Assembly (NCBI GenBank): GCA_032690845.1
Contig: CM064430.1
Coordinates: forward strand, 53,355,882 to 53,419,881
From: Eleusine coracana subsp. coracana
Lineage: Eukaryota > Streptophyta > Magnoliopsida > Poales > Poaceae
Direction: 5' to 3'
DNA: 64,000 nt
A program made the translations under genes and the position numbers. Shown here in pieces: positions 1-11,220 of this stretch. Within the stretch, counting starts at the first letter, position 1; each line of letters starts with the position of its first letter. Under the pieces are notes generated by a model. It was given only the letters and a program-made list of their open reading frames with translations. It did no database searches and had not been told where the DNA came from.

Positions 1-1204
1 ATCCAAATGCTGTTCCTATCAAATTATGGAGAAAATCAGAATTATGAAAGCAAGCAGCAGGTGGGTGTAGAAGTAAGATTAGAAGTTACTCTTAGTAAAC
101 TCCATGTACCAATCTAGCCAAGGGGCTACTGAAAAGAATTCGATCAGTACTTTCATCTGACACTTTTTATCCTCGTTCAGACCTGTTCTAGACGCAGTGT
201 CTTTGGTCTCAAAATACTCTTCGTTTGTGCTTACTACACAGACCAGCAGTTCAAAAAAAAAAAAGCAGTTCATTTTGGTGAACATGATGGCTAGAAAATA
301 TGAGGACTTTTACAGTAGACCCAAAATGCTTGTCGTCCCCCAGTAAATTCAACATCTTTTATTTTCGCAGTAAGTAATACAAAAAAAAACACTGCTAAGA
401 TTGTAAGTTCAACATTCCTTCAAGAAATACGAAAAAAAACACTGCTTAGTCTCGATAGAATTATCTTGCTTTATAGACCACATTGTTAATCATCTCATTG
501 GTGCTTGTTAAACTTTTTCAGCAGTAAGTAATACAAAAAAAACACTGCATGGTTGAAAGAGTTGTGCCAATCTTCATCAACGTTCTGATATTAGGAATAT
601 GAATGAAAACAGTTGGTTAATAATTCATAAATACATGGGAAGAATGCTAATGGATTACCGTGTGTTTACAATGTGCAAGATATCTTTAGGTTTGACTGAA
701 TTCAACATTTGCATGTCGAAATTTGAGTTGAGAGAAGGCCGTTTCATTCTGAATACGAAACAAACATTCCTTCAAGAAACACGAAAAAAAAGCACTGCTT
801 AGCCTTTGCTAGGATTATCTTGCTTTATAGACCACATTGTTAATCACATCATTGGTGCTTCTTTCACTTGTTCAACCAACTGAAGAGGAAGAGGAACAAA
901 AGCTTTAGTCCAGCACAGCATCCTGAAAATAAAATTTGTCGAGACGTTGAAAAAATAGCACCCACAATGCAGCACGAAACCTGTATGTATTTAGCTGAGA
1001 TGCATGTTCAAGGCCTGTCTCTCTGACGATGATGAGCGCATATGGTAATCACTGTATATTTCTTGCAAGATTACACACGCATGTTTGGCCTTGAAATGTT
1101 CTACTGTTGCGTGTGAAGATGCGTGGGGTGACAACATGCTCAGTTCATACCTGCAATTTTGCTCAAGCTCGGATGAATTTCGCCCAGTAATCATAACATA
1201 GACA
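1..1204. repeat. Outer, diverged left arm of the large inverted duplication
   Basis: This stretch matches 29,457-30,563 in inverted orientation, with many substitutions and indels. Bases 1-60 pair with about 30,500-30,563, the region near 62-285 with about 30,060-30,206, and 965-1,204 with about 29,457-29,740. I see no real gene here; the short open frames are not conserved between the arms. Bases 630-720 are one of six related copies of a motif containing a 'catgggaag...ccgtgcgtttacaatgtgcga' type core, probably part of an old repeat linked to the subtilase cassette. The arm may continue left of the window. Confidence 0.8.
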
Positions 1205-1323
1205 CAAGCTTCACGGAACTGCACTATGCGAGAAGTGAACGAGACTGCACAGAACCTCTTGTATAATAAAAGTCAACACGCGGGCATGCACTCCTTGATT
1301 TCCTTCCCCACGAGATTTCAGTC

Positions 1324-1458
1324 ATGGCGTCCATGAGCACCAGGCTCTTCCACCAGTTAGCAGTGTTACTCCGGGTTGGCGCCACGCTGAGAGAACGACA
1401 GCACCGTGCACTACTGACAATAATCAAGGATTCGACACACACCATCATCATCAGTTGA
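1324..1458 (+). pseudogene. 5' remnant of a second subtilase gene (left arm)
   Basis: The 44-codon frame starts with a signal-peptide-like segment (MASMSTRLFHQLAVLL) that resembles the start of the subtilase at 52,908 (MAAMKTRLLHLLAVFLL). Homology then stops, and no propeptide or catalytic domain follows before the stop at 1,456. A TATA-like stretch (tataataaaag, near 1,261-1,271) lies about 60 bp upstream, as in the intact copies. I read this as the promoter-proximal stub of a subtilase whose body was lost. It sits exactly at the outer edge of the near-identical arm, so the duplication breakpoint falls at this start codon. Confidence 0.55.
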
Positions 1459-1938
1459 GCCTTGTCTGCTCTAAATTGAACTTACACAGAAGGTTAGGGA
1501 AGCAAAATGCCATACGTCCTGAGCATATATATTTAGTATGACTTCCCAAGTGCGTTGCCAGGTGAGGTGACTAAGCACCCGATGGAAGTTGGTGACAGTA
1601 CACAGGACGGTGTACACAGGACGGTGCGTCGTCGTTCGCTGCTTGTGTTGGCTGCGTGACCAAGTTGTGGTGGCAACGAGGTTGCACTCTGAGCGCAACG
1701 GCGGTACACGTTCCTGGTTTGACAGATGTGCATGCAAATCCCCCTCATCTTCACCAAGCATCTTCGTCAAGAATGACGACAGGTCAGGGCAGAGACCTCT
1801 AACGACGCCTCGATCTCCTATCAATTCGTCAGCAGTGTAGTGTCAATGTGTGCGTGGCTGATTGGCCACGAGCGTTTGGTACGGAAGTTATCCAAGGTGA
1901 CCCCGCAGGTGAACGAAGGCGCGCCGATCCTTGGCCTT

Positions 1939-1944
1939 TATAAA
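1939..1944 (+). promoter_or_regulatory. TATA box of left subtilase copy
   Basis: TATAAA lies 52 bp upstream of the ATG at 1,996, the usual spacing for a short plant 5' UTR. This favours the ATG at 1,996 over the upstream in-frame ATG at 1,840, which would precede the promoter. Confidence 0.7.
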
Positions 1945-1995
1945 GCCCATGCGGGGTACACACCAGGAGCACACAAACCGCTTTCAGTTTCAGCC

Positions 1996-4370
1996 ATGGC
2001 GGCCACGAGTACCAAGAAGTTCTTCCACCTGTTAGCAGTGTTCGTCCTCCTCCTTACGCAGCTCACGGACTCAGCTTTCCTGCCTAAGAGTAAGATCAAG
2101 AACCACACCGAACTGCTGAAGCCTCAAGCCACGACGAAAACCTACATCGTCCACTGCAACCAGCATGCCAAGCCGCCCCACTTTGCCGACCTCGAGCAGT
2201 GGTACCAGTCCATGGTGACCGCTCACTCCTCTCCAGTACATGGTGCCGACTACACAAACACAACGAGCGGCCGAAACAGAATGCTGTACACTTACGACAC
2301 CGTCATGCACGGCTTCGCCGTCCGGCTCACCGGCGACGAGGCCCGGCGCATGTCGAGCTCCCCCGGCGTGACCCGCGTGCACGAGGACAGGACGTTCTAC
2401 CTCCAGACCACCAGGTCGCCGGGGTTCATGGGCCTGGAACCGCATCACGGCGCCTGGAACGAGACCGACTTCGGCGACGGCGTCATCATCGGGCTCATCG
2501 ACGGCGGCATTTGGCCGGAGAGCGCGAGCTTCAGCGACCGCGGGCTCGGCCCCGTGCGTCCGAGCTGGAGGGGCAAGTGCGTCGACGCCGCTGACTTCAA
2601 CTCCACCTTGTTGTGCAACCGCAAGCTTGTCGGCGCCAGGGCCTTCGACGTGTCCTCCCAGTTCGTGCAGGGCACTGTCCCCTCCTCACCGAGGGACAAG
2701 GATGGGCACGGCACGCACGTGGCCTCGACGGCCGCCGGCGCGGAGGTCCCCGGCGCGGGCATGTTCATGTTCTCGCGTGGAACGGCACGGGGCGTGGCGC
2801 CCAAGGCGAGGATCGCCATGTACAACGCGTGCGGCGTCCAGAACTGCCAAACGGCGGACATCGTCGCGGCGGTGGACGCCGCGGTGAAGGACGGCGTGGA
2901 CGTGATCTCCATGTCGCTCGGAGATCGCCCGATGCCGTTCTACAACGACGCCATCGCGATCTCCACGTTCGCCGCGGAGCGGAGTGGCATCTTCGTCGCC
3001 TTGGCCGGCGGCAACTCCGGGCCGGAAGCGTGGACTGTGAGCAACGTGGCCCCGTGGATGACCACCGTCGGCGCGGCCACCATCGACCGGGTGTTCCCGG
3101 CGAAGCTGACGCTCGGGAACGGCGTCGTGCTTCCCGGGCAGTCGCTCTACACCATGCGTGCCAAGGGCACGGGCATGGTCCGGCTCATGGCCGCCAACTG
3201 TGAGGAGGAGTACAGCGGCTGGACGCCGGACAAGGTCATGGGGAAGATCGTGGTGTGCATTGACGACGTGTTCATAGACGACGAGTTCGGCGTCCTCCTG
3301 CAGAAGGCCGGTGGCGCGGGGATAGTCCTCGTGGACCCTACCGAGTGGGCTCCTGACGGCGGCGCGGAGGCCTCTCCTTTCACACTTCCGGGCCTCCGGC
3401 TCGGTGTCAAGGACCACGAGAGTCTCAAGGCCTACATGGCCTCGGACCCGAACCCGGTGGCGTCGTTCAGCTTCGGCTGCGAGACGGTCACGGGGAGAAC
3501 CGCGCTCCGGTGGTGGCGGGCTTCTCGTCGCGGGGGCCCAACCCGGTCGTCCCCGAGCTCCTCAAGCCCGACATCGTCGCCCCCGGAGTGAACATCCTCG
3601 CGTCATGGTCGGGCGCCAGCCCTCTGTCCGGAGACGACGACGGCAGGAGGGTCGAATTCAACATTATCTCGGGCACGTCCATGGCGACCCCGCACGTCGC
3701 CGGCGTCGCAGCGCTGGTCAGGAAGAAGCACCCGAGCTGGACTCCGGCCATGATACGGTCGGCGATCATGACCACCGCGGCCACGCTCGACAACACGGGG
3801 GGAGACATCCTCGACAACGGGGCCACGCCCCCGACCTCAGGACGCCGTGACGGAGGCGACAGGGTCGCCACGCCGCTCGCGGCCGGAGCCGGGCACGTGC
3901 GCCCGGACCTCGCGCTGGACCCGGGCCTCGTCTACGATGCCGGCGAGCGCGACTACGTCGACTTCCTGTGCACGCTCAACTACACCGCCGAGCTGGTGCG
4001 CGTGTTCGTGCCCGGCTTCGGCAACTGCACCCGGACGCTCCCCGGCGGCCCCGCCGGCCTCAACTACCCTTCGTTCGTCGTTGTCTTCGACGACCACACC
4101 CACGTCCGGACCCTGACGCGTACGGTGACCGCGGTGTCAGAAAAGGCCGAGACGTACACCGTCAGCTACGCGGCGCCGGAGCGTGTCAAGGTGACCGTGA
4201 CGCCGACCACGCTCGAGTTTACCAAGCCCAACCAGAAGAAGAGCTACACCGTCGAGTTCAGAAACTTGGCGGGAGGAAACGTGACGGCCGGGTGGGACTT
4301 CGGCCGCATCAGCTGGGAGAGCACGGATCATTCCGTTAGGAGTCCCGTGGCATTCCAGTGGAACAACTGA
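1996..4370 (+). pseudogene. Subtilisin-like serine protease (S8 subtilase), frameshifted, left copy
   Basis: Plant subtilases are secreted serine proteases that act in the apoplast after removal of an I9 propeptide. I take the start at 1,996 because a signal peptide follows (MAATSTKKFFHLLAVFVLLL) and a TATA box lies just upstream. The order is signal peptide, I9 propeptide from TYIVHC, and catalytic Asp169 (LIDGGIWPES, where most members have DSG). Then come His238 (DGHGTHVAS), oxyanion Asn340 (AGGNSGPEA), a PA-type insert, Ser in GTSMATPHVAG (codon 3,678-3,680), and a C-terminal Fn3-like domain ending in VRSPVAFQWNN. The gene is intronless, as is common in the family. The reading frame breaks at the G run 3,492-3,495, where four G's stand and alignment with the copy at 52,908 needs five. 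The first frame stops at 3,591 before the catalytic Ser, so no active enzyme is expected. With the frame ignored the length is about 791 codons, normal for the family. Confidence 0.93.
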
Positions 4371-5356
4371 TGATGTGATAATAGAGTGGAAGACTTACAG
4401 TTAGAGTATAATAAGGAACGATTCGGGTTGATCTGACAATGCTATATATGTTGTGTCCCTTTGTTTACTTGTCGTGGAAAAGATCAGTATCCTATGTTAT
4501 GTTATGAGAGCAATCGCCAATCGGTATTAGCAGCAGTCTTATATATATGTGACCTAAAAAATGAAATATCTCCACCAGGCTTAGGGCATAATAATTGAAC
4601 GACTGAGAAGCTTAAGCTGCTTTAATTTAATTTGCACCACGTTGAACTGTTTTTAAAACAAACCCCTTATTTTTTTTCTACCCATCATGTTCACCCAAAA
4701 TGAACTGCAGGTCTGTGTAGACTTGCAATTGTTGAATTTCAGTCAAAGCTAATAGCTAATGATACCTCGCACATTGTAAACGCACGGTCATCCATTTACC
4801 ATTCTTCATTTCTTCCCATGTATTTATAAAAAAAAATAGAAAATAAATTTTACATAGCTAAGCGTATATATATGTCATAATACGCTAGCATGCCTATCAC
4901 CATGTACTGGAGTAAGCAGTGTCGACTGCGGACATAACTCATTGTTGTTAAAGTAGCTGAATGTGCATACTGCACATGGTGCCACCTCCACCTCTGCACG
5001 AGCGCCCTCGTACAATAGATGTGCCTCCATTTTGGCATATCAATGATTAACAACTGTTTCCATTTGTTTCGCCAATATTAGAACGTTGATGAAGGTTGCC
5101 ACAACTCTTTCAACCATCTAGTTACCCAGAGAAGGTTTCTTTTCTTTGCTGATTTCTTAAATTTGACACGGTGCACTAAGTTCTTACAGATTTCACTAGA
5201 ATAGTGCTGCTGCAGACTACATTACACTCAACGACCATTTGTAGTTTAATTCCAATCCCATAAAATAGTGACCTGCATGATATATGAATTTTTCTGTGGA
5301 TTATCCTGGATTAATTTCAAAAATAAGTATCTCCTTGAAACAAAAGGGACAAGGGA
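4371..5356. other. Subtilase 3' flank, no gene
   Basis: This is AT-rich sequence after the stop codon. It includes the family-wide 3' flank (4,489-5,690), also present as a diverged direct copy at 8,927-9,540 and as the mirror copy in the right arm. The short open frames are not conserved in the diverged copy, so I call no gene. Confidence 0.6.
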
Positions 5357-5644
5357 GGCGAACGAGCCGAAGGTGACATCGCGTCCTGAGTGGTTGCGCT
5401 CGAGTTCGATTCCCAGGATTGGCTCACGGTATCGTACCGTGGAAAAAAAAATCTCCTTGTTCTCTCCGGTCAAAGCATATGGTAAAGACTCGCACCACAA
5501 CTCATATAGCTAGTTAAGTCCCGTTGTGTAGTTGGTGAGGGGGTTTGGGGGTTTTCCGGCATGCGTAAGAAGACTTCTGCTCCTTAGTAAAATGCTATCG
5601 GGGTGGCTTCTTCCCCGACAGGTCGAGTTTTTTTTTAAAAAAAA
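5357..5644 (+). mobile_element. tRNA-derived SINE-like insertion, left arm
   Basis: About 288 bp is flanked by a 15-bp direct repeat AAAAGGGACAAGGGA (5,342-5,356 and 5,645-5,659). The 5' part contains a tRNA B-box-like motif (gagttcgattcccagg, about 5,402-5,416) and the 3' end is T-rich then A-rich. The diverged copy of this flank at about 9,470-9,510 lacks the insert and serves as an empty site. Target-site duplication, Pol III box, small size and A-rich tail together fit a SINE. The family was not identified. Confidence 0.75.
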
Positions 5645-5690
5645 AAAAGGGACAAGGGATTCTATGATTGCTAGGTGCCTAGGCTAGTGA

Positions 5691-6180
5691 GGAAATATCT
5701 CCACGAGCCTTGGGGCATAATTGAACTGAGAAAGCCATTGACATAAACTTTAATCCTTTCTCTGCCACCTAAAAAAGTCTTATCTCCTGAGTGCCATTGA
5801 TTTTAAATTTTATTTCCTTCATTGCCATTTTAAAAAGACTATTTTGCCCATAGAACCACATGTCAGTCTGCTTCTTTTTCTTCCATCGTCTTCTTCCCTC
5901 ACCCCTCCCTGATGGCCAAGTGTGATGGCGCCGTGCCGCTCCTTCCCGCCACCCCTTCCTCCACGTGCGATGGCCCCCCTGCCGCCTCCCACTTCGTGAT
6001 CGACAGCGCCGCACCGCTCCTCCCTGCCGTCCCTTCCTCCACAGTCCGCACGCGACGGCGGTGCACCGCCCCATCCCGCCTTGGCCTCCTCCACGCGTGA
6101 CGGCGCCGCCCTGGCTCACCCTGTGTGATGTTCCTGCTGCCCACTTAAGGTTAGGATCATCAGGAAATGGAACTTGTGGC
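5691..6180. repeat. Interspersed repeat with GC-rich core (left arm)
   Basis: A lead-in of 'gccatt...cataaactt...cacctaaaaaagtcttat' is followed by a GC-rich block (5,910-6,120). The same arrangement recurs in the spacer at about 19,876-20,520 and in the right arm at about 24,060-24,540. The frames across the GC-rich block are Arg/Pro-rich in all readings and look non-coding. Class unknown; it may be part of a DNA transposon that captured GC-rich host sequence. Confidence 0.5.
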
Positions 6181-6539
6181 TAGGTTAAACTGAATTTGTC
6201 CCATTCAAACTAAAATTCAAGCAAATTCGAATGACATTTAAACTACAAGTCCCAACTTTTCAACAAAGGTCACCCCTACCAAAAATATGTGTTGTTGGTC
6301 ATGATCAATTAGAATTTTGAGAAATTTCTCAAATTTTTACTCCATTATTTAATGCTCCAAACAAATATCAAAAAGATCTGAAACCAGTCCCATTTACAAA
6401 ATTCCTATTTAAATTTTATGGAGAACTATTGGTAGTTAGCATTTTTATAAAATCACTAACATCATGTGGAGCTATCCCATGTTTTTGGTTTTGTTTGATC
6501 TGCCCCCAATTAATTCCCATGAAAAGATGAAGCAATCTC
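6181..6539. other. No gene seen
   Basis: AT-rich spacer without open frames or recognisable motifs. It is conserved in the right arm at about 23,700-24,060. Confidence 0.5.
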
Positions 6540-7445
6540 AGTTTATAGGAATTTGAAATTAAACGAAAAAGAAAAACTCCGAGCGAGCCCACCTATCAGT
6601 GACCCTGAAGAAGCACACCGTCCCTGCCACCTCGCCCGCCTGCCCGTACGCCGCGTGGGCGCCGTCGGCCAGACAACGGCCGAAGCCGCGAATCGACTGC
6701 CCCACTCGACTCTCAGACATCCCCTTTTGCCCCCTCTCTGGTCGGAACACTCCCACTTCTCTCTCTCCCTCTTCGCTCATTGCTTCCACAGCACCGCACT
6801 CACATCTGCTTCTGCCGTCAACCCTCCGCACCACCCAGCCGCTGCGCTGCCCTCCCGCCCCAGCCGGCGGTAATCTGAGCTCCGCCCTGACGTCGGGGTG
6901 CTCCACGCGAAGCCATTTCCCTCCTCCGACTCCGAGCCACTGGCAATCGACGTCGTCCTCCCCGAACCCGGCCACCCTTCCCCAACGTCGCCCTTCCACC
7001 ACGGTGAGTCTCCGACCGATTACTTACGCATGCACGCTCTCCCAGACTTGGTGCCTCCACTCGGCCTCGCTCGGCTCGCCCCCGTGCAGATCCGCTGCTG
7101 GAACACGGTCGCCGACCGCCGCCACCCGCCACCGCTCGACGCCGACCGAACCGGGTGAGTCGGTCTCTCTCTTCTAGCGCGCTGCGCACCCGCACCACTC
7201 CCTTGGCCATGTCCATGCAAATGGGGGTGCTGCCATCGCTCCGGCGAGCCGCCGTGCCCGCGCCACCGCACGCGGCCGAGGGCGCCGCCGCCGCGCGCTC
7301 GGCCAACTGAGCTGGCCAATGGGCCAAGCCGGCCATGGGCCACGCTGGCCTTGGACATTCCCCATGCTCAGGCCAGATCCGGGCCGAGGGAACCCCCGCA
7401 CGCGCGCATCTGGCCGGTGGGCCGTGGTAGATCTGGCCCACGAGG
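6540..7445. other. GC-rich block with splice-like signals, unknown origin (left arm)
   Basis: The block is strongly GC-rich against AT-rich surroundings. Several overlapping frames are open on both strands, a usual effect of high GC, and none shows a domain. Two good plant donor-like sites occur (cacggtgagtct near 7,000 and ccgggtgagtcg near 7,155), and a pyrimidine-rich stretch ending in cag stands near 7,086. This is what the first exons of a host gene carried by a transposon would look like, but I recognise no protein. The mirror copy lies at about 22,797-23,700. Confidence 0.35.
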
Positions 7446-7655
7446 CCGGAAATTCGTTTTCATTTCCTTTTTAATTAGATTCTGTTTCCAGTAAATTAAA
7501 TAAACTTTAAAAATGCATAGTAAACTATTTAATGTGAACTATTTAACAAAATTAGTAAATCCCCTGCATGTTAGTATTTTTATCCATACTAAATTAAATG
7601 GCCAAAACATTAATAAATTTAGTTCTAATTATATATGTTTAGTAAATTTTTTATA

Positions 7656-8060
7656 CTAATAATGCCAGTATGTCGCAGTTTTTTTCTTCACGCATGGCGA
7701 GCTGACTTCTCCGATGAGATAATTGATCGCTAGCTCGTGTTTGTTTCCATTACTCTGGCATGTGCACCTACGGCTGCATGTAGATCTGCTGTTCCTAAGG
7801 ACAGGCATGCCTAATCGATTCTTCAATTGTGCGTGAATCCTTGTTAGATTAGATTATCTTTTCTCCAAATCTCCTGGTTGCATATAGGTGCTGGGGGTAA
7901 TAAAATTGATATTGTGCGATTGACTAATTATATTCGTATTGTGTCATGTAGAGATACAAATTTGTTGAGGAAATGAAGATTACAGAGGTAGCTCTTTTGT
8001 GTACAAGTTCTGTAAACTAGGCCGCATCTATAATAGTACTATTTGATTAGACATGACTTT
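7656..8060. other. No gene seen (start of spacer)
   Basis: AT-rich unique sequence just inside the left arm. I saw no open frame or repeat with support. Confidence 0.5.
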
Positions 8061-8406
8061 GGGTGTGTTCGTTTCCACCCCTCTGATTTTTAGACCTGTC
8101 ACATCGAATATTGTAATGCTAATTAAAAGTATTAAATATAGATTACTGATAAAACCCAGTCCATAACCTTCCCTCTGAATGACGAGACAAATCTATTAAA
8201 ACTAATTAGGTCATAATTAGATAATGTGATGCTACAGTAAACATCTCTTAAAGATAATTTAATTAAGCTTAATGAATTTGTCACGTTGATGCGCATTCAA
8301 CTCTGTAATTAGTTCTATATTTAATATATATTTAATAATCATATATAGCATTTTAATGATTGATGTGACCTCACTAAAATTTAGACCCAAAGAAACGAAC
8401 ACACCC
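8061..8406. mobile_element. MITE with GGGTGTGTTCGTTTC terminal inverted repeats
   Basis: Perfect 15-bp terminal inverted repeats GGGTGTGTTCGTTTC and GAAACGAACACACCC bound 346 bp of AT-rich non-coding DNA. The flanks give at most a 3-bp candidate duplication (ttt on both sides). This is typical of a non-autonomous DNA transposon in grasses. The superfamily is not settled from the termini. Confidence 0.75.
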
Positions 8407-8926
8407 TTTATCTCATGTATCATAGCATGTAAGTTTGTATTTTTCGAATTCTTAGCAATCCAAAATTATTATTCTGCATTGTTATTTCTTAGTCAATACA
8501 ATTCTAAAAATGTTTTCATATGAAATTCTAATTTATTTGAATAGCCTATAGATCACGGTACACTCCATAAATTTTCAGGTTCTTTTTTATCAGTCTGAAG
8601 TTTCAAACAATAATTAGTTTTTAGGCCTTGAAAACATTTTTCAGTTTGACCAAATCTGGGAGAAGTAAACAAACACACAGGGAGATGAATTATATTGAAA
8701 TATTCATCGATTGCAATTCGGCATTACCATCGTCCGATCCGTTCAAGCAGATCTGTTTTCACCTGACTGTCCTTGTAGTTTTTTAGGACGGTTGCCAACG
8801 AGGAGAGATCGAGCAAGGCTCCGACCACTACAATGCAAAATGGGGTCTTCATTTGAATTAAAAGAAGATTTTAATTTGAATATTATTGTTTCAAATACCT
8901 GTGACAACGCACGAGCACTTTTGCTA
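8407..8926. other. No gene seen
   Basis: AT-rich intergenic DNA; nothing supportable. Confidence 0.5.
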
Positions 8927-9540
8927 GTCCTATGTTATGTTATGAGAGCAATCGGTATTATTAACAGCAGTCTGATATGTGACCTAAAATATGAAATATC
9001 TCCACGAGCCTTATATTAGGGCATAATAATTGAACTGAGAAGCTTAAGCTGCTTTAATTCGCACCATGTTAACTGTTTTTAAAACAACCCCTTAATTTTT
9101 CAGTCAAAGCTAAAGATACCTCGCACATTGTAAACGTACGGTCATCCATTAACATTCTTCCCATATTTTTATCAATAATTAACCAATTGTTTCCATCTGT
9201 ATCCCGAATATTAGAACGTTCATGAAGGTTGGCACAAGTCTTTCAACCATCCACATACCCAGGAAAGGTTTCTTCTCTTTGCTAATTTCGGAGATTTGTC
9301 ATGTTGCACTAAGTTACTTAAAGATTTCACTAGAATAGTGGTGCTGCAGACTACATTACACTCAACGACCATTTGTAGTCTAATTACGATACCATAAAAT
9401 AGGGATATCCATGTTATATGAATTTTTCTGTGGATTATCCTAGATTAATTCCAAGAATAAGTATCTTCTTGAAACAAAAGGGAAAAGAGGTATAACTATT
9501 CTATGATTCCTAGGTGCCTAGGCTAGTGGTCTGCAATGAG
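8927..9540. repeat. Third, diverged copy of the subtilase 3' flank
   Basis: This is a direct-orientation copy of 4,489-5,690, beginning at 'cctatgttatgttatgagagcaatcg' type sequence and ending near 'gcctaggctagtg'. It lacks the SINE at 5,357-5,644 and other insertions, so it preserves an older state of the flank. No subtilase coding sequence precedes it. It may be the leftover of a deleted tandem copy. Confidence 0.8.
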
Positions 9541-10431
9541 GAACTTAAAATTACTTCGAAAACAAAAGAAGTTGAACTTACTGGGCTAAATTCTTTCTAT
9601 TTGAATAAATTTGTAGCAAGTGTGTTTCAGTACTCTTTCTAAAAAGGGGAAGCAATGACAAACAGTCTTGTACACTTCACAAAAAATATGCACCTGAGGC
9701 GTGCAAGCTGGGATCAAGTGACCAATCAGTACTTTGGACTACCGACTACGGAACAAAATCAAATTTTGGAACTTTCTCGCTTTCCTATGCAAGAGCTTGG
9801 ATCTTAGCAAGAAGTTCAGAAATGCGTATCCTGAAAAGAATTCAGATCCAGTTACAAAGAGTTCTGAAGCAATAGGACACTACTAGAAAGGTTAGACATG
9901 TTATTTGTAGCCATTTTGTGCCTGAAGTGACAGTAATAAGGATTTTGGAAGAAAACATTCAGACCTCTTCCATTTCAGAATAAGGAATGGGTGGTCATTA
10001 ACACACCATTTTTCCTAAATGAAAAGCCCTCCACTAGCTTTGTCCGGCCCAAATTCACCACCAGCCACAATAACAATATGTATATGGAACCAATGCTCCT
10101 TCAAAAATGTAAATGAAAGCAACTATTTACCTGTTTTCCTGAATATTAGCAGTAGCGCACATGACGGTAGGCAAAATCATTTCAGACTTCAATTTCAGTT
10201 TGACTGAATTAAAACAAAAAACAATTGCATCAAAAACTGTTCATTCAATTAGAATTGCATCAAAAACCGTTCAATTAGAATCATGAAGTTGTCTCTACAT
10301 CCCACAACCACCCGTAGTTAAATTACAACAAACACAGATTTTTGTAGAAAATATGTAAACATTCCTTTCATTGCGAAGAACTATTTGTCTAAGTAGCAGT
10401 TCATAACTTTTTTTTCTAAAATACGCAAGAG
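9541..10431. other. No gene seen
   Basis: AT-rich intergenic DNA upstream of the Copia element. Short frames only. Confidence 0.5.
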
Positions 10432-10436
10432 AGATG

Positions 10437-10942
10437 TGTTGAAATTGACCTCGGTCAGGTCTAATTGGGCCTCTAAGGCCCAATCCGAATTTGTCTAAAC
10501 CCCTAATTAGTTGTCTTTGATTAGGAGACAAACTCAGCCCATCTAAAGGCCCGGCTCCACGTCTACATCACTATGTAACTAAAGGGAGACCCCTAGATTT
10601 CCCTAATCGTGAGTTTATTCACGAGTTCAGTCGTCAGAGCATTTTCTGCTCTGATCTAACCGATCAAGAAGGGTGTTGGAAGGCATGGAAGCTCGGTGCC
10701 CTTGATCTACATCGACATCCAGGCGTTCTACTTCATCTACTACATCTACGGTGGCAATGGACTTCATACACCTCATTAAGCATTCGCTACAGGAAACAAT
10801 ATGGCTGGTAAGTCCTTAAGTCTCACCAAATTCAGTATCAGTTTAAGTTCTAGGTGTGATCTATTTGCTGGACTAGTTGATCCTGTTAATCTGCTATGCC
10901 TAAGTTAGATTAAGATACATCTCAGATTAAATAGATCTAACA
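10437..10942 (+). repeat. 5' LTR of the decayed Copia element
   Basis: It begins TGTTGAAATTGACC and ends ...TCTAACA. It aligns with 16,532-17,038 over its whole length with scattered differences, mostly transitions. Confidence 0.88.
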
Positions 10943-11220
10943 TTTGATATCAGAGCCATAGACTGGTCAGATTGATTCCCTAGTTTAAGCTAAGTTTGGA
11001 TATGTGCTAGATCTAATCAGTTTTAAGTTAATTAAGTTGATCTAGTCGTAACAGAGGTGTTTTAGCTAATCATGGTTAAGTTCTGTTTTCGTCAAACTAG
11101 TAATGTTTTCATAATCAGGAAACTTACTTAATTAAATCAGTACCTCTTGTCATGTCTTAGTAAGTTAATTTCATGTTTAACCTAAGATTAAATCTCTAGA
11201 GTTTCGGTTATTCCCTGCCA

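Larger units (their letters stand above)
1325..7655. repeat. Near-identical core left arm of inverted duplication
   Basis: The sequence is the reverse complement of 22,583-28,915; paired coordinates sum to about 30,240. From 1,325 to about 5,385, which includes the subtilase and both flanks, I found no difference between the arms. From about 5,385 to 7,655 scattered substitutions and 1-2 base indels appear. At 1,324/28,916 homology stops sharply: the left arm has 119 bp of its own sequence there and the right arm about 540 bp. The inner end fades near 7,655/22,583. The arm contains a subtilase 5' remnant, a frameshifted full-length subtilase, a SINE and two GC-rich repeat blocks. Confidence 0.95.

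Noticed and set aside
1840..1995. Upstream in-frame ATG at 1,840 as the subtilase start
   Set aside because: It lies upstream of the TATA box, and the N-terminal extension has no signal peptide; the ATG at 1,996 fits promoter and family.
2071..4339. Long overlapping frames on both strands across the subtilase
   Set aside because: They are shadow frames from GC-rich codon use; none has family motifs, whereas the plus-strand frame does.
5769..6183. Arg/Gly-rich small proteins on both strands
   Set aside because: Open in all readings because of GC content, low complexity, and changed by substitutions in the right-arm copy.
6553..7441. Up to 207-codon frames in the GC-rich arm block
   Set aside because: No domain, and the mirrored copy differs by indels that break the same frames.
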